Assembly: GCA_963693365.1 (NCBI GenBank)
Contig: CAVNZM010000019.1
Span: 62,001-126,000 of the forward strand
Source of the DNA: Amoebidium appalachense
Lineage: Eukaryota > Ichthyosporea
Direction of reading: 5' to 3'
DNA: 64,000 nucleotides
In this document: piece by piece, positions 45,770 to 55,629 of the stretch
Layout: each line of letters opens with the position of its first letter
How positions within the stretch are numbered: position 1 is the stretch's first letter
The notes under the pieces: model-generated
The model's database searches: none
What the model saw: only the letters and a program-made list of their open reading frames with translations
Told to the model about the DNA's origin: nothing
Translations under genes and position numbers: made by a program

Positions 45770-46465
45770 TCACAGCTTCGTGCGGATACATTCCACCTGC
45801 TTGGCAGTCAGCTCACGACCCAGCCGTGCGGCCCGCCCCACAATCGTGAACGCCCCTGCCACAGTGACTGGGTGGCGGTGCATTTGGTCCTCCACTGCTG
45901 CCAGCCGCACCTGGGTTGCCGTCAGTTCCGCCTCCACCTTCTCGCGCGCCAGCCGCTCCAGGCTGGCCAGGACCGCAAACTTGTGCAGAATAAAGAGAAA
46001 CCCCGCCTGCGAGCACAGCCACCACATGGTGCTTGTGTACGGGGTTGTCGCCGATGCTAGCAGCATACCGAAGCCCGCGTAGGTGACCTGGCAATCTACA
46101 ATCTCGTTGGCCCCAGCGGCCAGGCCAAGCACACCGGAACCCCCCAGCACAACACTGAAGTGTGTTCCTAGACGGAGCAGGGAGGTGACCTTCAGGAGCG
46201 CCTGGGTGCGCAGCTGCGCCGCAATGTCCCACTCTGTGTTGATGGTCATTGGGTCTACGATGAAGGGGGCAATGGCCGAGGCCATCACGTGGCACTTGGA
46301 CACGTCTTCGCGCCCCTCGCAAAACGGGTCACAGGCTTTGAGGATTGACGCCATCACCGCATAGGCCTTGGGTGCGGGGCCGTAGACGGCTACCGTAAAT
46401 GCTGGTGGCATGGTTCTAGCCATAGCGGCAGCGTGGTGCAGAAGCATGACTTCGATGGCTTCCAT
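45770..46465 (-). CDS. Multi-pass membrane or membrane-associated protein
   Basis: A 231-residue protein from the ATG at 46465. Hydrophobic stretches occur near residues 100-125 (VVLGGSGVLGLAAGA) and 130-175 (GFGMLLASAT, WWLCSQAGFLFILHKFAVLASL). A charged coiled helix follows (LERLAREKVEAELTATQVRLAAVE). No family is recognised. It lies between the RGS gene and the second seven-helix gene on the same strand. Confidence 0.5.
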   Translation of the reverse strand: MEAIEVMLLHHAAAMARTMPPAFTVAVYGPAPKAYAVMASILKACDPFCEGREDVSKCHVMASAIAPFIVDPMTINTEWDIAAQLRTQALLKVTSLLRLGTHFSVVLGGSGVLGLAAGANEIVDCQVTYAGFGMLLASATTPYTSTMWWLCSQAGFLFILHKFAVLASLERLAREKVEAELTATQVRLAAVEDQMHRHPVTVAGAFTIVGRAARLGRELTAKQVECIRTKL

Positions 46466-46558
46466 GATGAAACTTGTGCAACTCGCATGTGTGTTTGTGG
46501 TTGTTGATCTGACACTGGGCAGACAGGAGCGCGGCCTTTTAAGCATGGGGCCGACCAA

Positions 46559-47305
46559 TCAGCAGCGAGCTTGTGACTGGAATGGCTCTCGCGCCTTGAG
46601 CTCGGCAAGATCACCACGGTCGTGGCCCACAAAGAGCATCAGTTGTGAAAACACAAACAGTAGATTCGCACAGTCAATAACGGACGTCCCAATGGTTCTC
46701 GAAACTGAAAACGATGTGGCCGCTGCAGTGGCCATTGTTGCAAGCGCTGTCGCTGTGGAGCCCACCAGCACCTGCCAGCAGAGTCCACGAGACCTCTCAC
46801 CAATAAGCAGGTGACGATTAGACCACAGATATGAGAAGCGCGCAAACAGCATGGCCACCGAGGCTATACACACTGTCGTCCAAAAGCAGTACAGAACTAC
46901 AAGAGAGACAGCATTGTGATGTGGAGGTACATGGCACTGTGTCGGCAGAACATATGTGTATATAACAAAGACCAGATAGAGCACCGAGGAAGTCATAAAC
47001 ACAGCAAGGTCGAGCCATGCAACATGCAACTGGGACAGCGAACATGCGTGGTCTATGATGTATGCATACTTGCACGCGTCCTTGAAGCACCACAGAAGGT
47101 CAGCAGCAAGATACGCATTGTAGGCAGAGCATCCTTCATGTGTGCTTGCAATATAGAACACCAGAAAGGCCAGCGAATCAAGAACCACCATGAGGTCAAG
47201 AAAGTCCCGGTACTGAAAGCGGGGCATGCGAAGTTCATACAGTAAAAGCATTAACGTCCCAAACGACACCAGACCAGCATAGTAGTTTGCCTCGCTAAGC
47301 CCCAT
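46559..47305 (-). CDS. Second seven-helix membrane protein
   Basis: A 248-residue protein. Seven hydrophobic segments can be counted: YYAGLVSFGTLMLLLY, the LDLMVVLDSLAFLVFYIAS region, AYLAADLLWCF, the WLDLAVFMTSSVLYLVF region, LVVLYCFWTTVCIASVAML, GSTATALATMATAAATSF and ANLLFVFSQLMLFVG. It has a short N-terminus and a charged C-tail. It is not clearly similar to the 44416 protein. Receptor, rhodopsin-like or transporter functions are all possible; no retinal-binding Lys motif was seen in the last helix. Confidence 0.55.
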   Translation of the reverse strand: MGLSEANYYAGLVSFGTLMLLLYELRMPRFQYRDFLDLMVVLDSLAFLVFYIASTHEGCSAYNAYLAADLLWCFKDACKYAYIIDHACSLSQLHVAWLDLAVFMTSSVLYLVFVIYTYVLPTQCHVPPHHNAVSLVVLYCFWTTVCIASVAMLFARFSYLWSNRHLLIGERSRGLCWQVLVGSTATALATMATAAATSFSVSRTIGTSVIDCANLLFVFSQLMLFVGHDRGDLAELKAREPFQSQARC

Positions 47306-47413
47306 CGTGCATGCGATAGGTCATCATTATCTACAACACCACAGAGGGGTGTGGGTGGGTATGGTTTGTGTCTATTCAAATCAGTGTCTTTGCCACACAC
47401 AGTCTGGCTGCGT

Positions 47414-47737
47414 TTATTGGTTGGCCTGTGTCTGCTGTGCTTCGTGCAGACAGTGAACACACGCACATCCCGGGCCACCTGGGGGGATGTTCTCCTTGTT
47501 GCACTCGCGCTGGTCCGGGGTGGGGTCGGGCAGGGGCACTGGGCGCCATATGGCCACGGTCTTGGTGCATGGACGCGTGAACGGCCTCTGACGACGTAAA
47601 ACACGGGCTGGTGGTGGGAGGAGAACAGGGGGGGTGGCCTGTGGAGCTGGCATTACAACTGTGCCGCTGTGCCAGGGGGAGGCGCTGCCTTGGAAGACAA
47701 TGCGCCAGCGCCAGCGCAGTATGATGATTTTCGGCAT
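47414..47737 (-). CDS. Small Pro/Arg-rich protein, doubtful
   Basis: A 107-residue frame from the ATG at 47737, rich in Pro and Arg with a final Cys-rich stretch (CACVHCLHEAQQ). No family or strong promoter signal is seen. It could be spurious in a 770-bp gap between genes. Confidence 0.3.
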   Translation of the reverse strand: MPKIIILRWRWRIVFQGSASPWHSGTVVMPAPQATPPVLLPPPARVLRRQRPFTRPCTKTVAIWRPVPLPDPTPDQRECNKENIPPGGPGCACVHCLHEAQQTQANQ

Positions 47738-48073
47738 GTTGGTGGGTTTGAGGTACAGGAGGGGGACAGAGGAAGGACGTGTTAGACACACGCTCAGTTG
47801 TTGCTTGTTATAAGCTCGCGGTTCCAGCTGGTCACTTGGTGATCTGAGTGAGAGCAGAAAGGAATGCGAGAAACGATTGGCTCGATTTTCTGGCCAATCG
47901 CATCAGGCCAAATTTTCGGACCAATGGGCTGTCGGATTCCTACCTCCTCTTCAATTCACCAATAGAATTCCGGCACACTTTTCAAAAGTTCTGTCAGAGT
48001 TCAAGAACCGTCACAAACAGCACAGCTCACACACGCAGTTTGCTGTGGTGTGGAGTGTGTGTATGTGTCCAAG
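47738..48073. other. Promoter region of the SF3 helicase with ATTGG/CCAAT motifs
   Basis: Several ATTGG/CCAAT pentamers occur between about 47870 and 47970 (ATTGGCTCG, CCAATCGC, CCAATGGG, CCAATAGA). No TATA box is evident near the ATG at 48074. Confidence 0.4.
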
Positions 48074-49754
48074 ATGGATTACTTTGCCAGGTTTGAGGCG
48101 ACACACGACCTTGGTGACAACGCCGATGATTTTCTCCATCCCGATGTGTGCAGGAGCAGACATGCATGGAGCGAACAAGAGGTGTGCGACTACATCAGCA
48201 AGCACATTGCCTATGTAGCAACCCCCAATGCATTCATCCACAAAACGCGCAACATCGACGGCCTCCCTGTTACGTTTGAGCTCAAGACACGTGACCAGGT
48301 CCGCGTATTTCTCGAGGCCTTTGAGTTTCCACAGCCCCCAAACGAAGACGGGGACCCCCAGCCACCCCTGCGCGGCACCCTTTACCTCTCCAGTGGCCGC
48401 CGGCTCACCTATGCCCATCTTGTCTTCGACCCCTCCGACCCGGAGCCAAGAACCGGTGTGCGCAAGGACATCTACTTGCACAGCCTCAACCGCGTTTTCA
48501 ACATGTTTCCAGGTTTTCGCTTTCGCTACCGCGAGAACTTTGAAATCGAGGAAGAGAAACTGCAGCGCTTCCTCTACCACACCAAGTACATCATCTGCAA
48601 CCGCGACGAGCGCTTGTTCGACTTCCTGATGCAGTGGCTCGCTCACCTTGTCCAGGTGCCGGAGCGCAAGCCCCAGTGCGGGTTGCTGCTGCGCTCCATT
48701 GAGGGCACAGGCAAGGACGTGTTCTGCACGATCATCAAGCAGATGCTAGGCATGCACCTGGTTGGCACCGTCGAGAACGAGCACCGGATCGACACGAGGT
48801 TCAATGAGGGCTATTCGTTCAAGCTGCTGGTCCTGTGTAACGAGGTGAGAAGCCTGTGTGCTAATTGGATTAGCGCACACACACACATGCAGAAGCGCCC
48901 AAGACCCATCCCTTTAGAAGCGCTACACACACGCGCCCCACGCTCGGATGCTCTGATGCACACTATGGAAGCGCATGCATATGTTGTTTGGGGTGTGGGG
49001 ATGTAGATTCATATGAAGCAGATCATGCTAACACGTCCTGTTTCCATAGGTCACCTATGGCAAGAGTCACCGCATCCCCAACCACCTCAAGACACTCATC
49101 ACGGACGACAGGATGTCCATGGAGAGAAAGGGACTGCCCGTTACTACCATCAAGTCGTGTGAGCGCTGGATCCTGCTCAGCAACGAGGAGCACCCCATTC
49201 CCGTGTCCCGGACAGACCGCCGCTACGCGTGCATGGAGGTATCCCCTGCCAGGGTTGGGGATCACGACTACTTCAACGAGCTGGCAGCCGCCTACACCGA
49301 GGGAGATGCATCGGGGCTAGAGCATCTCTACCACTACCTCATGCGGATCGACCTCAATGATCGTGTACGCATCCTGCCGCCTATGACCGGACTCAAGCGC
49401 AGGCTTCAGGACCTCACAGACCCCCTTCCGGTTGAGTATGAGTTCTTCCACGACATGGGGAGGCGCGAGGAGGTGTGCGAGGATTGGGATGACTACGAGG
49501 GTATGTACATGACAACCACGACGTTTGTTGCGCTGCTGCGGCGCTGGGCCGCTGCAAACAACATCGACAGAAGGATTCCCGGCCAGAAAAAACTCGGCGC
49601 CGCGCTCAAGCACGTGTTGGGGCGTTCGGTTTCCCCCCCGAATGGACATTATCCTGTGCGCCTAAACGGCGAATATCCACACCCGCGAAACAAGGCTTAC
49701 TTGGTCGACTACACGAAACTTGCAAATGCCACTCCACCAAATGAATTCGATTGA
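48074..49754 (+). CDS. D5-like SF3 helicase, two exons
   Basis: Exon 1 is 48074-48844 (257 codons) and exon 2 is 49050-49754; together 491 residues. The splice is phase 0 with donor GAG|GTGAGA and acceptor TTTCCATAG. Walker A is IEGTGKD (residues 210-215) and Walker B ends LVLCNE exactly at the exon junction. Motif C is WILLSNE in exon 2, followed by the arginine-finger-like RTDRRYACME. These are the signatures of D5-type superfamily 3 helicases that unwind DNA at viral replication origins. No primase domain is visible at the N-terminus, so a separate primase would be needed. Confidence 0.8.
48845..49049 (+). other. Spliceosomal-type intron in the helicase gene
   Basis: A 205-bp GT-AG intron with stops in all frames joining the flanks, and a pyrimidine-rich 3' end (CCTGTTTCCATAG). 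Both flanking exons encode the same domain in phase 0. Splicing implies nuclear transcription. Confidence 0.75.
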
Positions 49755-50290
49755 ATGGCTTGAGAAAGACATATATCATAACATATGAATGTGCTGCGTA
49801 CATATACAGTTGTGAACCTACCGTTGTGATGTGCTTGGCCAGATGATGGGGTTGGACATGTTCACATGGGCTTGTCTCTTTGCTTTGATTGTTGGTTGTT
49901 GTGAATATACATCAGAATTTTGAATGTTGAATTGTACTTTATTCAATTCAATTCGTTGACATAAATTCAGTGTATGTATTTGGATTATTTCATATATTAA
50001 AATTTCATATTCACAGTTACAAGAGGACTATTACTTTACATCCGTGTAATTGCTATATCTAACAGAACTAACAGAACCATCTACAAATTGGACATGAATA
50101 AACTTTCCTCTAACAACTATTTACCTTCTCGAATGTATGACCAAGAAAAAACATCTTAGCAAATATCATTGTCGCAGCAACAAAGAAACCCCCCCCCCCC
50201 CCACACACACACACTACACACGAACCAGACAAACTTCAGTACAACACTACCCCCCCCCCCCCCCCCCCCTGAACAACGCACGTTTCAACA
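49755..50290. other. AT-rich intergenic stretch
   Basis: No gene. Composition is strongly AT-rich, with C runs at about 50190-50200 and 50251-50269. A short segment near 50137-50175 resembles the sequence at 55515-55555 after the MSV199 gene copy, so it may be a shared 3' region. Confidence 0.6.
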
Positions 50291-51827
50291 CTACATGCAG
50301 ACACTGGCATCTTGTGTTGATCTGCGGGACCCAGACTGTTTGCGCCCACGGTTACGCCTCCCCCCCGCTGCCCTAGCCCTTTTCGGCCTGGGGACTACCT
50401 CAAGCGTCACACCCTCGACCGTCAGCGGCTTGATGCCCGGAAACTGGCGCTCCATCATGGCACGCAGGTTGCCGTAACCATGGGTCGCTAGAATGTGTGG
50501 CATGTTGTCACCCATCCACATCTCCGTGTTGCTTATGACCGTGAACGCCTGGCGTGCCGTGATCTCCGTGCAGTAGCGGACAGGCGTGCCCCACGCCTCG
50601 GCACGCAGTTTGATGGCGTTCTGGATGGCACCGCGCGCTGTGAGCGTGTTTACAGTGCGCCGGGTGCACGCCACCAGCACGTCCACGTTGAGCACGCTGT
50701 TAGTGAACTCCTGCACCAGCTCAATGGCCCCCTTGGTCTCGCCGTTAAACAGCGCACCGACGATGCTGATGGGCAGGTTGCTTAGGCGTGCACGGAGGTG
50801 CGGGTAGCCGTTGAGCGTGGACTTGTCTGGATCGGTGGGGAGCACGCGTGGGTTGATGGTATTGGGATCGGAGTCGAACTGCTCCATCAGGGCCTGGTTG
50901 ACACGGGAGCGCTCAGCGATGGTCTGGTTGGCCTGGGCAATGGTCTGGTTAGCTTGTGCCAGCATGAGGGACCTCTCGCGTAGCATGGTGTCCTTCTCGC
51001 GCATGGTGGCGTCGTACACGGCGATCTGCTTTTCATAACCATCCTTCACAAGAGCAAGGGCCTGGGCCTGGCCTTCCTGCATCTCGGTGAAGGTGCGCTT
51101 GAGCTCGCGAATGGTGTTGTCCTTCTCCTCGATGATAGGCTTGACGGTGCTGTCGAAGAAGCTGCGCATGGCATCGAGGAAGCCGTTCGAAGGGTCCGCC
51201 CGGGCAGCGCGCACCTCATCCATGTCGATGGCCATCTTGCTGGTGGTGGCCCCGTTGTAGTTGTCGCAGATGTCGATGACGTCTGCCAGCACCGTGTAGT
51301 CGCCCGTGAACATGCGCGAGAGCAGTGCGTCCGTGTGCACGGCAAAGTCCGTCGAGACGTAGCGGGCAAGCGCCGGGAACAGCGCGATGTGCACGAAGGT
51401 GCCGCGCAGCGCCGGGTCGCCGGTCTTCTTCTTGGCATTCGAATCATCAATGACGTCATCGATGCGCAGTGGACCAATGGGAGGAATGTTGGGAATTCCC
51501 AACTTTCCTTTGATTGGTCCATTGATCTTATCCAGCACCCTACCAACCAAACCAAAATTTGCGCTCTTTCCACCAGGTGATTTTTTTCTCGGCCCCATCC
51601 CCCGCCTTCTCGGTGTTGTATTCGCGCCCCACGTTGCACAGCATGGTGCCGTTGAAGTAGACGTGCCCGTTGGGGTAGGTGGTGGTCACGGTCAGCACCT
51701 TGCAGCCGAAGTCCATGGCGGGCGGGGCGCGCACCTCCTTGAACGCAGGGTAGGCAGGGGTTGCCGGCTGTAGGGAGGCAGCGACCACCTCCTCCCTGGG
51801 CGCAGCGACGTTCATGTCGAACTCCAT
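50291..51827 (-). CDS. KilA-N protein, paralogue A (probably spliced)
   Basis: Starts at the ATG 51827 (MEFDMNVAAPREEV). The first part carries the KilA-N opening VLTVTTTYPNGHVYFNGTML. The second part, open from 51598, carries the rest: KTGDPALRGTFVHIALFPAL, with A-R-Y-V-S-T-D-F after it. The join between frames is near 51440-51580, by intron or frame change; I could not fix the splice sites. A long coiled coil follows (IAQANQTIAQANQTIAER), then a C-terminal domain of unknown fold (TLNGYPHLRARLSNLPISIV). KilA-N proteins are DNA-binding regulators in large DNA viruses. TATATAAAG lies at 51893-51902. Confidence 0.7.
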
Positions 51828-51892
51828 GTTTGCGTAGGTTGTTTGTTCGTTCGGTACTTGAAAGCAGAATGAAGCATCCAGGCGCGCATTGG

Positions 51893-51902
51893 CTTTATAT
51901 AG
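51893..51902 (-). promoter_or_regulatory. TATA box of KilA-N paralogue A
   Basis: CTATATAAAG on the minus strand, 66 bp before the ATG at 51827. The same box and context precede paralogue B near 53932-53941. Confidence 0.6.
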
Positions 51903-51965
51903 TGGCGGGGTGGCTCACAAGTAGGTTGTTGCGCATTGGCGCATTGCCTCCGCCCATTCGTTCCT

Positions 51966-52130
51966 TACGTCTCCAATCACAGCCAGCCTGTGCTTTCTGG
52001 AAATTTCCAGCTTCCAGTGCGTAAGGTGGCGCTTGTTCGCTGTCGCCCTCCAATCACAGCCAGCCTGTACTTTCTGGAATTTTCCAGCTTCCTATGCGTA
52101 AGGTGGCGCTTGTTCGCTGTCGCCCTTTTC
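51966..52130. repeat. Two tandem ~84-bp promoter repeats (copy A)
   Basis: Two near-identical units each contain CAATCACAGCCAGCCTGT, TTCTGGAA...TTCCAG and GGTGGCGCTTGTTCGCTG. The same pair is found at about 54017-54175 upstream of paralogue B, part of a roughly 2-kb tandem duplication. Confidence 0.8.
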
Positions 52131-52427
52131 CAACCTCATCCTACCAAGAAATGACGATGCAACACCTTCGCGAACCTTCCTACTCCCGCTCCCAAAACGC
52201 ACGTATGCAACCCGCAATATGGCAAAAGACATATTATAATGTATGAATGTGCCAAGTCTTTATAATTGCCAAGTCTTTATAATTGCCAAGTCTTTATTTG
52301 CAAAGTCTTTATTTGCCTTTTTACAGTCATATATCGTCCTTCTTATATTGCCAAATGTCTATGTATTGATGCAAGTTTTAGGTAAACATGAACACAAATG
52401 AATGTCTGGATCCCCCCCTTCCCCCCA

Positions 52428-53866
52428 CTACATGCTTTGTTTCTCTGCCTCTGCGCACTGCGCACGTCTGTCGAATTTCTTGGGCACAGCAGTGCGCCTC
52501 ACACGTCTAGTACGTGGTTTGGGGACGAGCTCAAGCTCTTCCTCTATGTCTAGGGGCTTGATGCCCGGAAACTCCTTCTCAAACAGAACCCTAGTACGGT
52601 AGAAACTGCACGTCTGGCTGATCTCGGGCATCTTCTCGGCAAACCATGCCTCCGTGTTGTACACCACCGTGTAGGCCATCCGTGCGGTGATCTCGGTGCA
52701 GTACTTCACCTTGCGGCCCCACGAGGCCCCCGCTCGCAGCTTGATGGCGCCCGCCAGCACCGACCTCGCCATCACCGTGTTCACGCTGTCCTCGACGACG
52801 TGTCCCAGCACCTGTACGTTGAGTATCCCCTCGACAAACTGCTGGTACAGAGTGGTCGGGCCCACCGTGCTGCCCTTGAACAGTGCCGCCACGATGCTGT
52901 TGCCGAGGTTGAGCAGGCGCACGCGCAGGTGGGGGTACCCGTCCAGCGTGCAGCCGTCGGGGCTGCTGGGCAACACGCGCTTGTTGAGGGTGTTGGGGTC
53001 GCTCTCGAACTGCTCCATGAGGGCCACGTTGATCTGTGTGGCCTGCTGCAGCATCAGCGTCTTCTGCTTGTCCAGCTCCTTGTGCTGCATCACCAGCTCC
53101 TTGCTCTCACGCACGGCCATGTTCAGCAGGTCGATGGTGAGGTTCTTATCCTTGATGGTGTCGTTCTTCTCCTTGAGCAGCGGCATGAACTTGCTGTCGA
53201 AGAACGACGTCAGCATGCCCAGCATCTGCTCACCCGTGTCCGCCCGGGCCGCACGCACCTCGTCCATGTCGATGGCCATCTTGCTGGTGGTGGCCCCGTT
53301 GTAGCTGTCGCAGATGTCGATGACATCCGCCAGCACCGTGTAGTCGCCCGTGAACATGCGCGAGAGCAGTGCGTCCGTGTGCACGGCAAAGTCGGTGGAG
53401 ACGTAGCGGGCAAGCGCCGGGAACAGCGCGATGTGAACGAAGGTGCCGCGCAGCGCCGGGTCGCCGGTCTTCTTCTTGGCATTGGTGGTGTCGATGACGT
53501 CATCGATGCGCAGTTGACCAATGGGAGGAAAGTCATTTCAAGCCCTTTCCTCTGATTGGCTGTTTGTTGATCTTGTCGACGATGTTAAACCAGTGTTACC
53601 TCTGCTCCAAATCGACACCTTCTTCTCGCGCACCCATCCCCCGCCTTCTCGGTGTTGTACTCGCGCCCCACGTTGCACAGCATGGTGCCGTTGAAGTAGA
53701 CGTGCCCGTTGGGGTAGGTGGTGGTCACGGTCAGCACCCTGTCGCCGAAGTCCATGGCGGGCGGGGCGCGCACCTCCTTGAACGCGGGGTAGGCAGGGGT
53801 TGCCGGGTGTGGGGAGGCAGCGACCACCTCGTCCTTGGGCGCAGCGACGTTCATGTCGAACTCCAT
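52428..53866 (-). CDS. KilA-N protein, paralogue B (probably spliced)
   Basis: Starts at the ATG 53866 (MEFDMNVAAPKDEV) and repeats paralogue A part for part: KilA-N opening, a frame change or intron between about 53480 and 53640, then GDPALRGTFVH, coiled coil and C-terminal domain. A TGA upstream in the second frame shows the join must lie right of about 53480. The coiled coil and the last 40 residues differ from paralogue A. The promoter region is duplicated too. Both copies are likely DNA-binding regulators; the duplication is recent by DNA identity. Confidence 0.7.
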
Positions 53867-54016
53867 GTTTGCGTAGGTTGTTTGTTCGTTCGGTACTTGA
53901 TAGCAGAATGAAGCATCCAGGCGCACATTAGGTTTATATAGTGGCGGGGTGGCTCACAAGTAGGTTGCTTGCACTGAATCCTGGCGCATTGCCTCCGCCC
54001 ATTCGTTCCTTACGTC

Positions 54017-54175
54017 TCCAATCACAGCCAGCCTGTGCTTTCTGGAATTTTCCAGCTTCCAGTGCGTATGGTGGCGCTTATTCGCTGACGCCCTCCAATC
54101 ACAGCCAGCCTGTGCTTTCTGGAATTTTCCAGCTTCCAGTGCGTAAGGTGGCGCTTGTTCGCTGTCGCCCTTTTC
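54017..54175. repeat. Two tandem ~84-bp promoter repeats (copy B)
   Basis: Second occurrence of the repeat pair described at 51966-52130, upstream of paralogue B. The spacer and flanks are also shared, including CCTACCAAGAAATGACGATG. Confidence 0.8.
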
Positions 54176-54288
54176 CAACCTCATCCTACCAAGAAATGAC
54201 GATGCAACACCTTCGCGAACATTCCTACTCCCGCTCCCAAAACGCACGTATGCAACACGCAGAGGCCAAATAATCCCGCTGTGCATGC

Positions 54289-54495
54289 ATGGAGTCTGGC
54301 AACCGGGTCTGGACGGTGCTTCTGCTTGCGTTTATTGCCTACTCCGTGTGGAGGGAGCTGGGTGTTCCGGAAAATGACGACACCTTCTGGATCAGCAATG
54401 TGGAGGCCATGGCACCTCGCGAGCCGGTCATCGACAATTCGAGCGGAAAGGAGGTCATCTTTCGCACCTACCGCTACCTGCCGCCGGGTACATAA
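54289..54495 (+). CDS. Small N-terminally anchored membrane protein
   Basis: A 68-residue protein from the ATG at 54289. Residues 7-20 (VWTVLLLAFIAYSV) are a signal anchor; the rest is an acidic then basic tail ending TYRYLPPGT. It resembles small virion membrane proteins. No family is recognised. The gene at 54588 follows on the same strand. Confidence 0.5.
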   Translation: MESGNRVWTVLLLAFIAYSVWRELGVPENDDTFWISNVEAMAPREPVIDNSSGKEVIFRTYRYLPPGT

Positions 54496-54587
54496 GCGCG
54501 CGCTCGGCCGCTCAGTCGTCAGTCTGCACATCCAATGAAACCTGCAACATCAGCCGCAACAGCCGCGCTCCGAGCAGCAAGTTCAAC

Positions 54588-54944
54588 ATGGCCGCCCAAA
54601 CTACTCCCGCGCCCTCGCTCAACACCCCCGGCTGCCCCCTCTTCGACTTCTCAACTCTACCACCGCTGCCGGACCTCCCCAGCCTGCCCAGCCTGGCCCC
54701 GCCGCCTGCTCTTCCACCCCTCTCGCTGACCGGCTTCGGCGAGGACCTCAAGCACGGGTCCTACCGCGACTACAAGGAGAGTCTGGAGGTCCTGTACCGC
54801 ATCATGCAGCTGCAGGCCAGGCTGACTGCGCCACCCAAGGGGAAGCCCGAGAAGCGCGATGCCACCGAGGACGTCCGCCCGCCGCCCAGCAAGAAGCCCT
54901 CCAAGCGGGTCAAGCCTACACCTGTGGATGCTGATGCCAACTAG
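54588..54944 (+). CDS. Pro-rich protein with basic tail
   Basis: A 118-residue protein from the ATG at 54588. The N-terminal 50 residues are Pro/Leu-rich (LPPLPDLPSLPSLAPPPALP), a short helical region follows (ESLEVLYRIMQLQARL), and the tail is Lys/Pro-rich (SKKPSKRVKP), possibly a nuclear localisation signal. AATAAA at 54988-54993 and a hairpin at 54995-55009 (GAGCGC-TGA-GCGCTC) mark the transcript end, which supports it as a real gene. Confidence 0.5.
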   Translation: MAAQTTPAPSLNTPGCPLFDFSTLPPLPDLPSLPSLAPPPALPPLSLTGFGEDLKHGSYRDYKESLEVLYRIMQLQARLTAPPKGKPEKRDATEDVRPPPSKKPSKRVKPTPVDADAN

Positions 54945-54987
54945 GACTGGTCCGGCGTCGAGTTTGTCAACTCGCGTCGGCATAGAA

Positions 54988-55009
54988 AATAAACGAGCGC
55001 TGAGCGCTC
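54988..55009 (+). terminator. AATAAA plus GAGCGC/GCGCTC hairpin
   Basis: The poly-A signal AATAAA (54988-54993) is followed after one base by a perfect 6-bp hairpin with a 3-base loop (54995-55009), 44 bp after the stop of the upstream gene. Confidence 0.55.
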
Positions 55010-55629
55010 ACAATAAGTGTGTGTGCAGAGTCTTTGTCCTAGCTGTCTCATGTGTGTGTGTGTGTGTGTGTGTGCGTGTGTGTATGTGTGTTTAAGTGTT
55101 GTGTGTGTGTGGGTGTGTGCGTGTGTGTGTGCGTGTGTGTATGTGTGTTAGTGTGTGTGTGTGTGGGTGTGTGCGTGTGTGTGTGCGTGTGTATTGTTTG
55201 TTGTCGGAGGCGTTAGGTTGTTTGTGTGTGTGGGTGTGTGCATGTGTGTGTGCGCGTGTGTATGTGTGTGTGTGTGTATGTGTGTATGTGCGTTTAAGTG
55301 TTGTGTGTGTGTGGGTGTGTGCATGTGTGTGTGCGCGTGTGTATTGTGTGTGTGTGTGTATGTGTGTATGTGCGTTTAAGTGTTGTGTGTATGTGTGTGT
55401 ATGTCTGTGTTAACATAGTAACGCGCATTGGCCGCTCCCATTGCTCCCGTGTTTTTATATTTTGCTGTGCTTTATTGTTGTTGCCTTTTACAACCATGGT
55501 TCTAGACCATATGCACGACCAAGAAAATTAAGCTTAACAAATATCATATCATTGTAGAAGCCATATGCATACAACTACATCAAAAAACGCATACTGTGCA
55601 ACTGCCTTCCCCACAAAGGTGCATATCTC
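55010..55629. repeat. TG-rich repeats and copy 1 of a ~135-bp direct repeat
   Basis: Bases 55050-55413 are TG-dominated with TGCG, TATG and TTTAAG interruptions in a roughly 100-bp higher-order period. Bases about 55400-55535 (GTTAACATAGTAACGCGCA ... ACCAAGAAAATTAA) recur at about 58079-58205. No gene. Confidence 0.75.
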
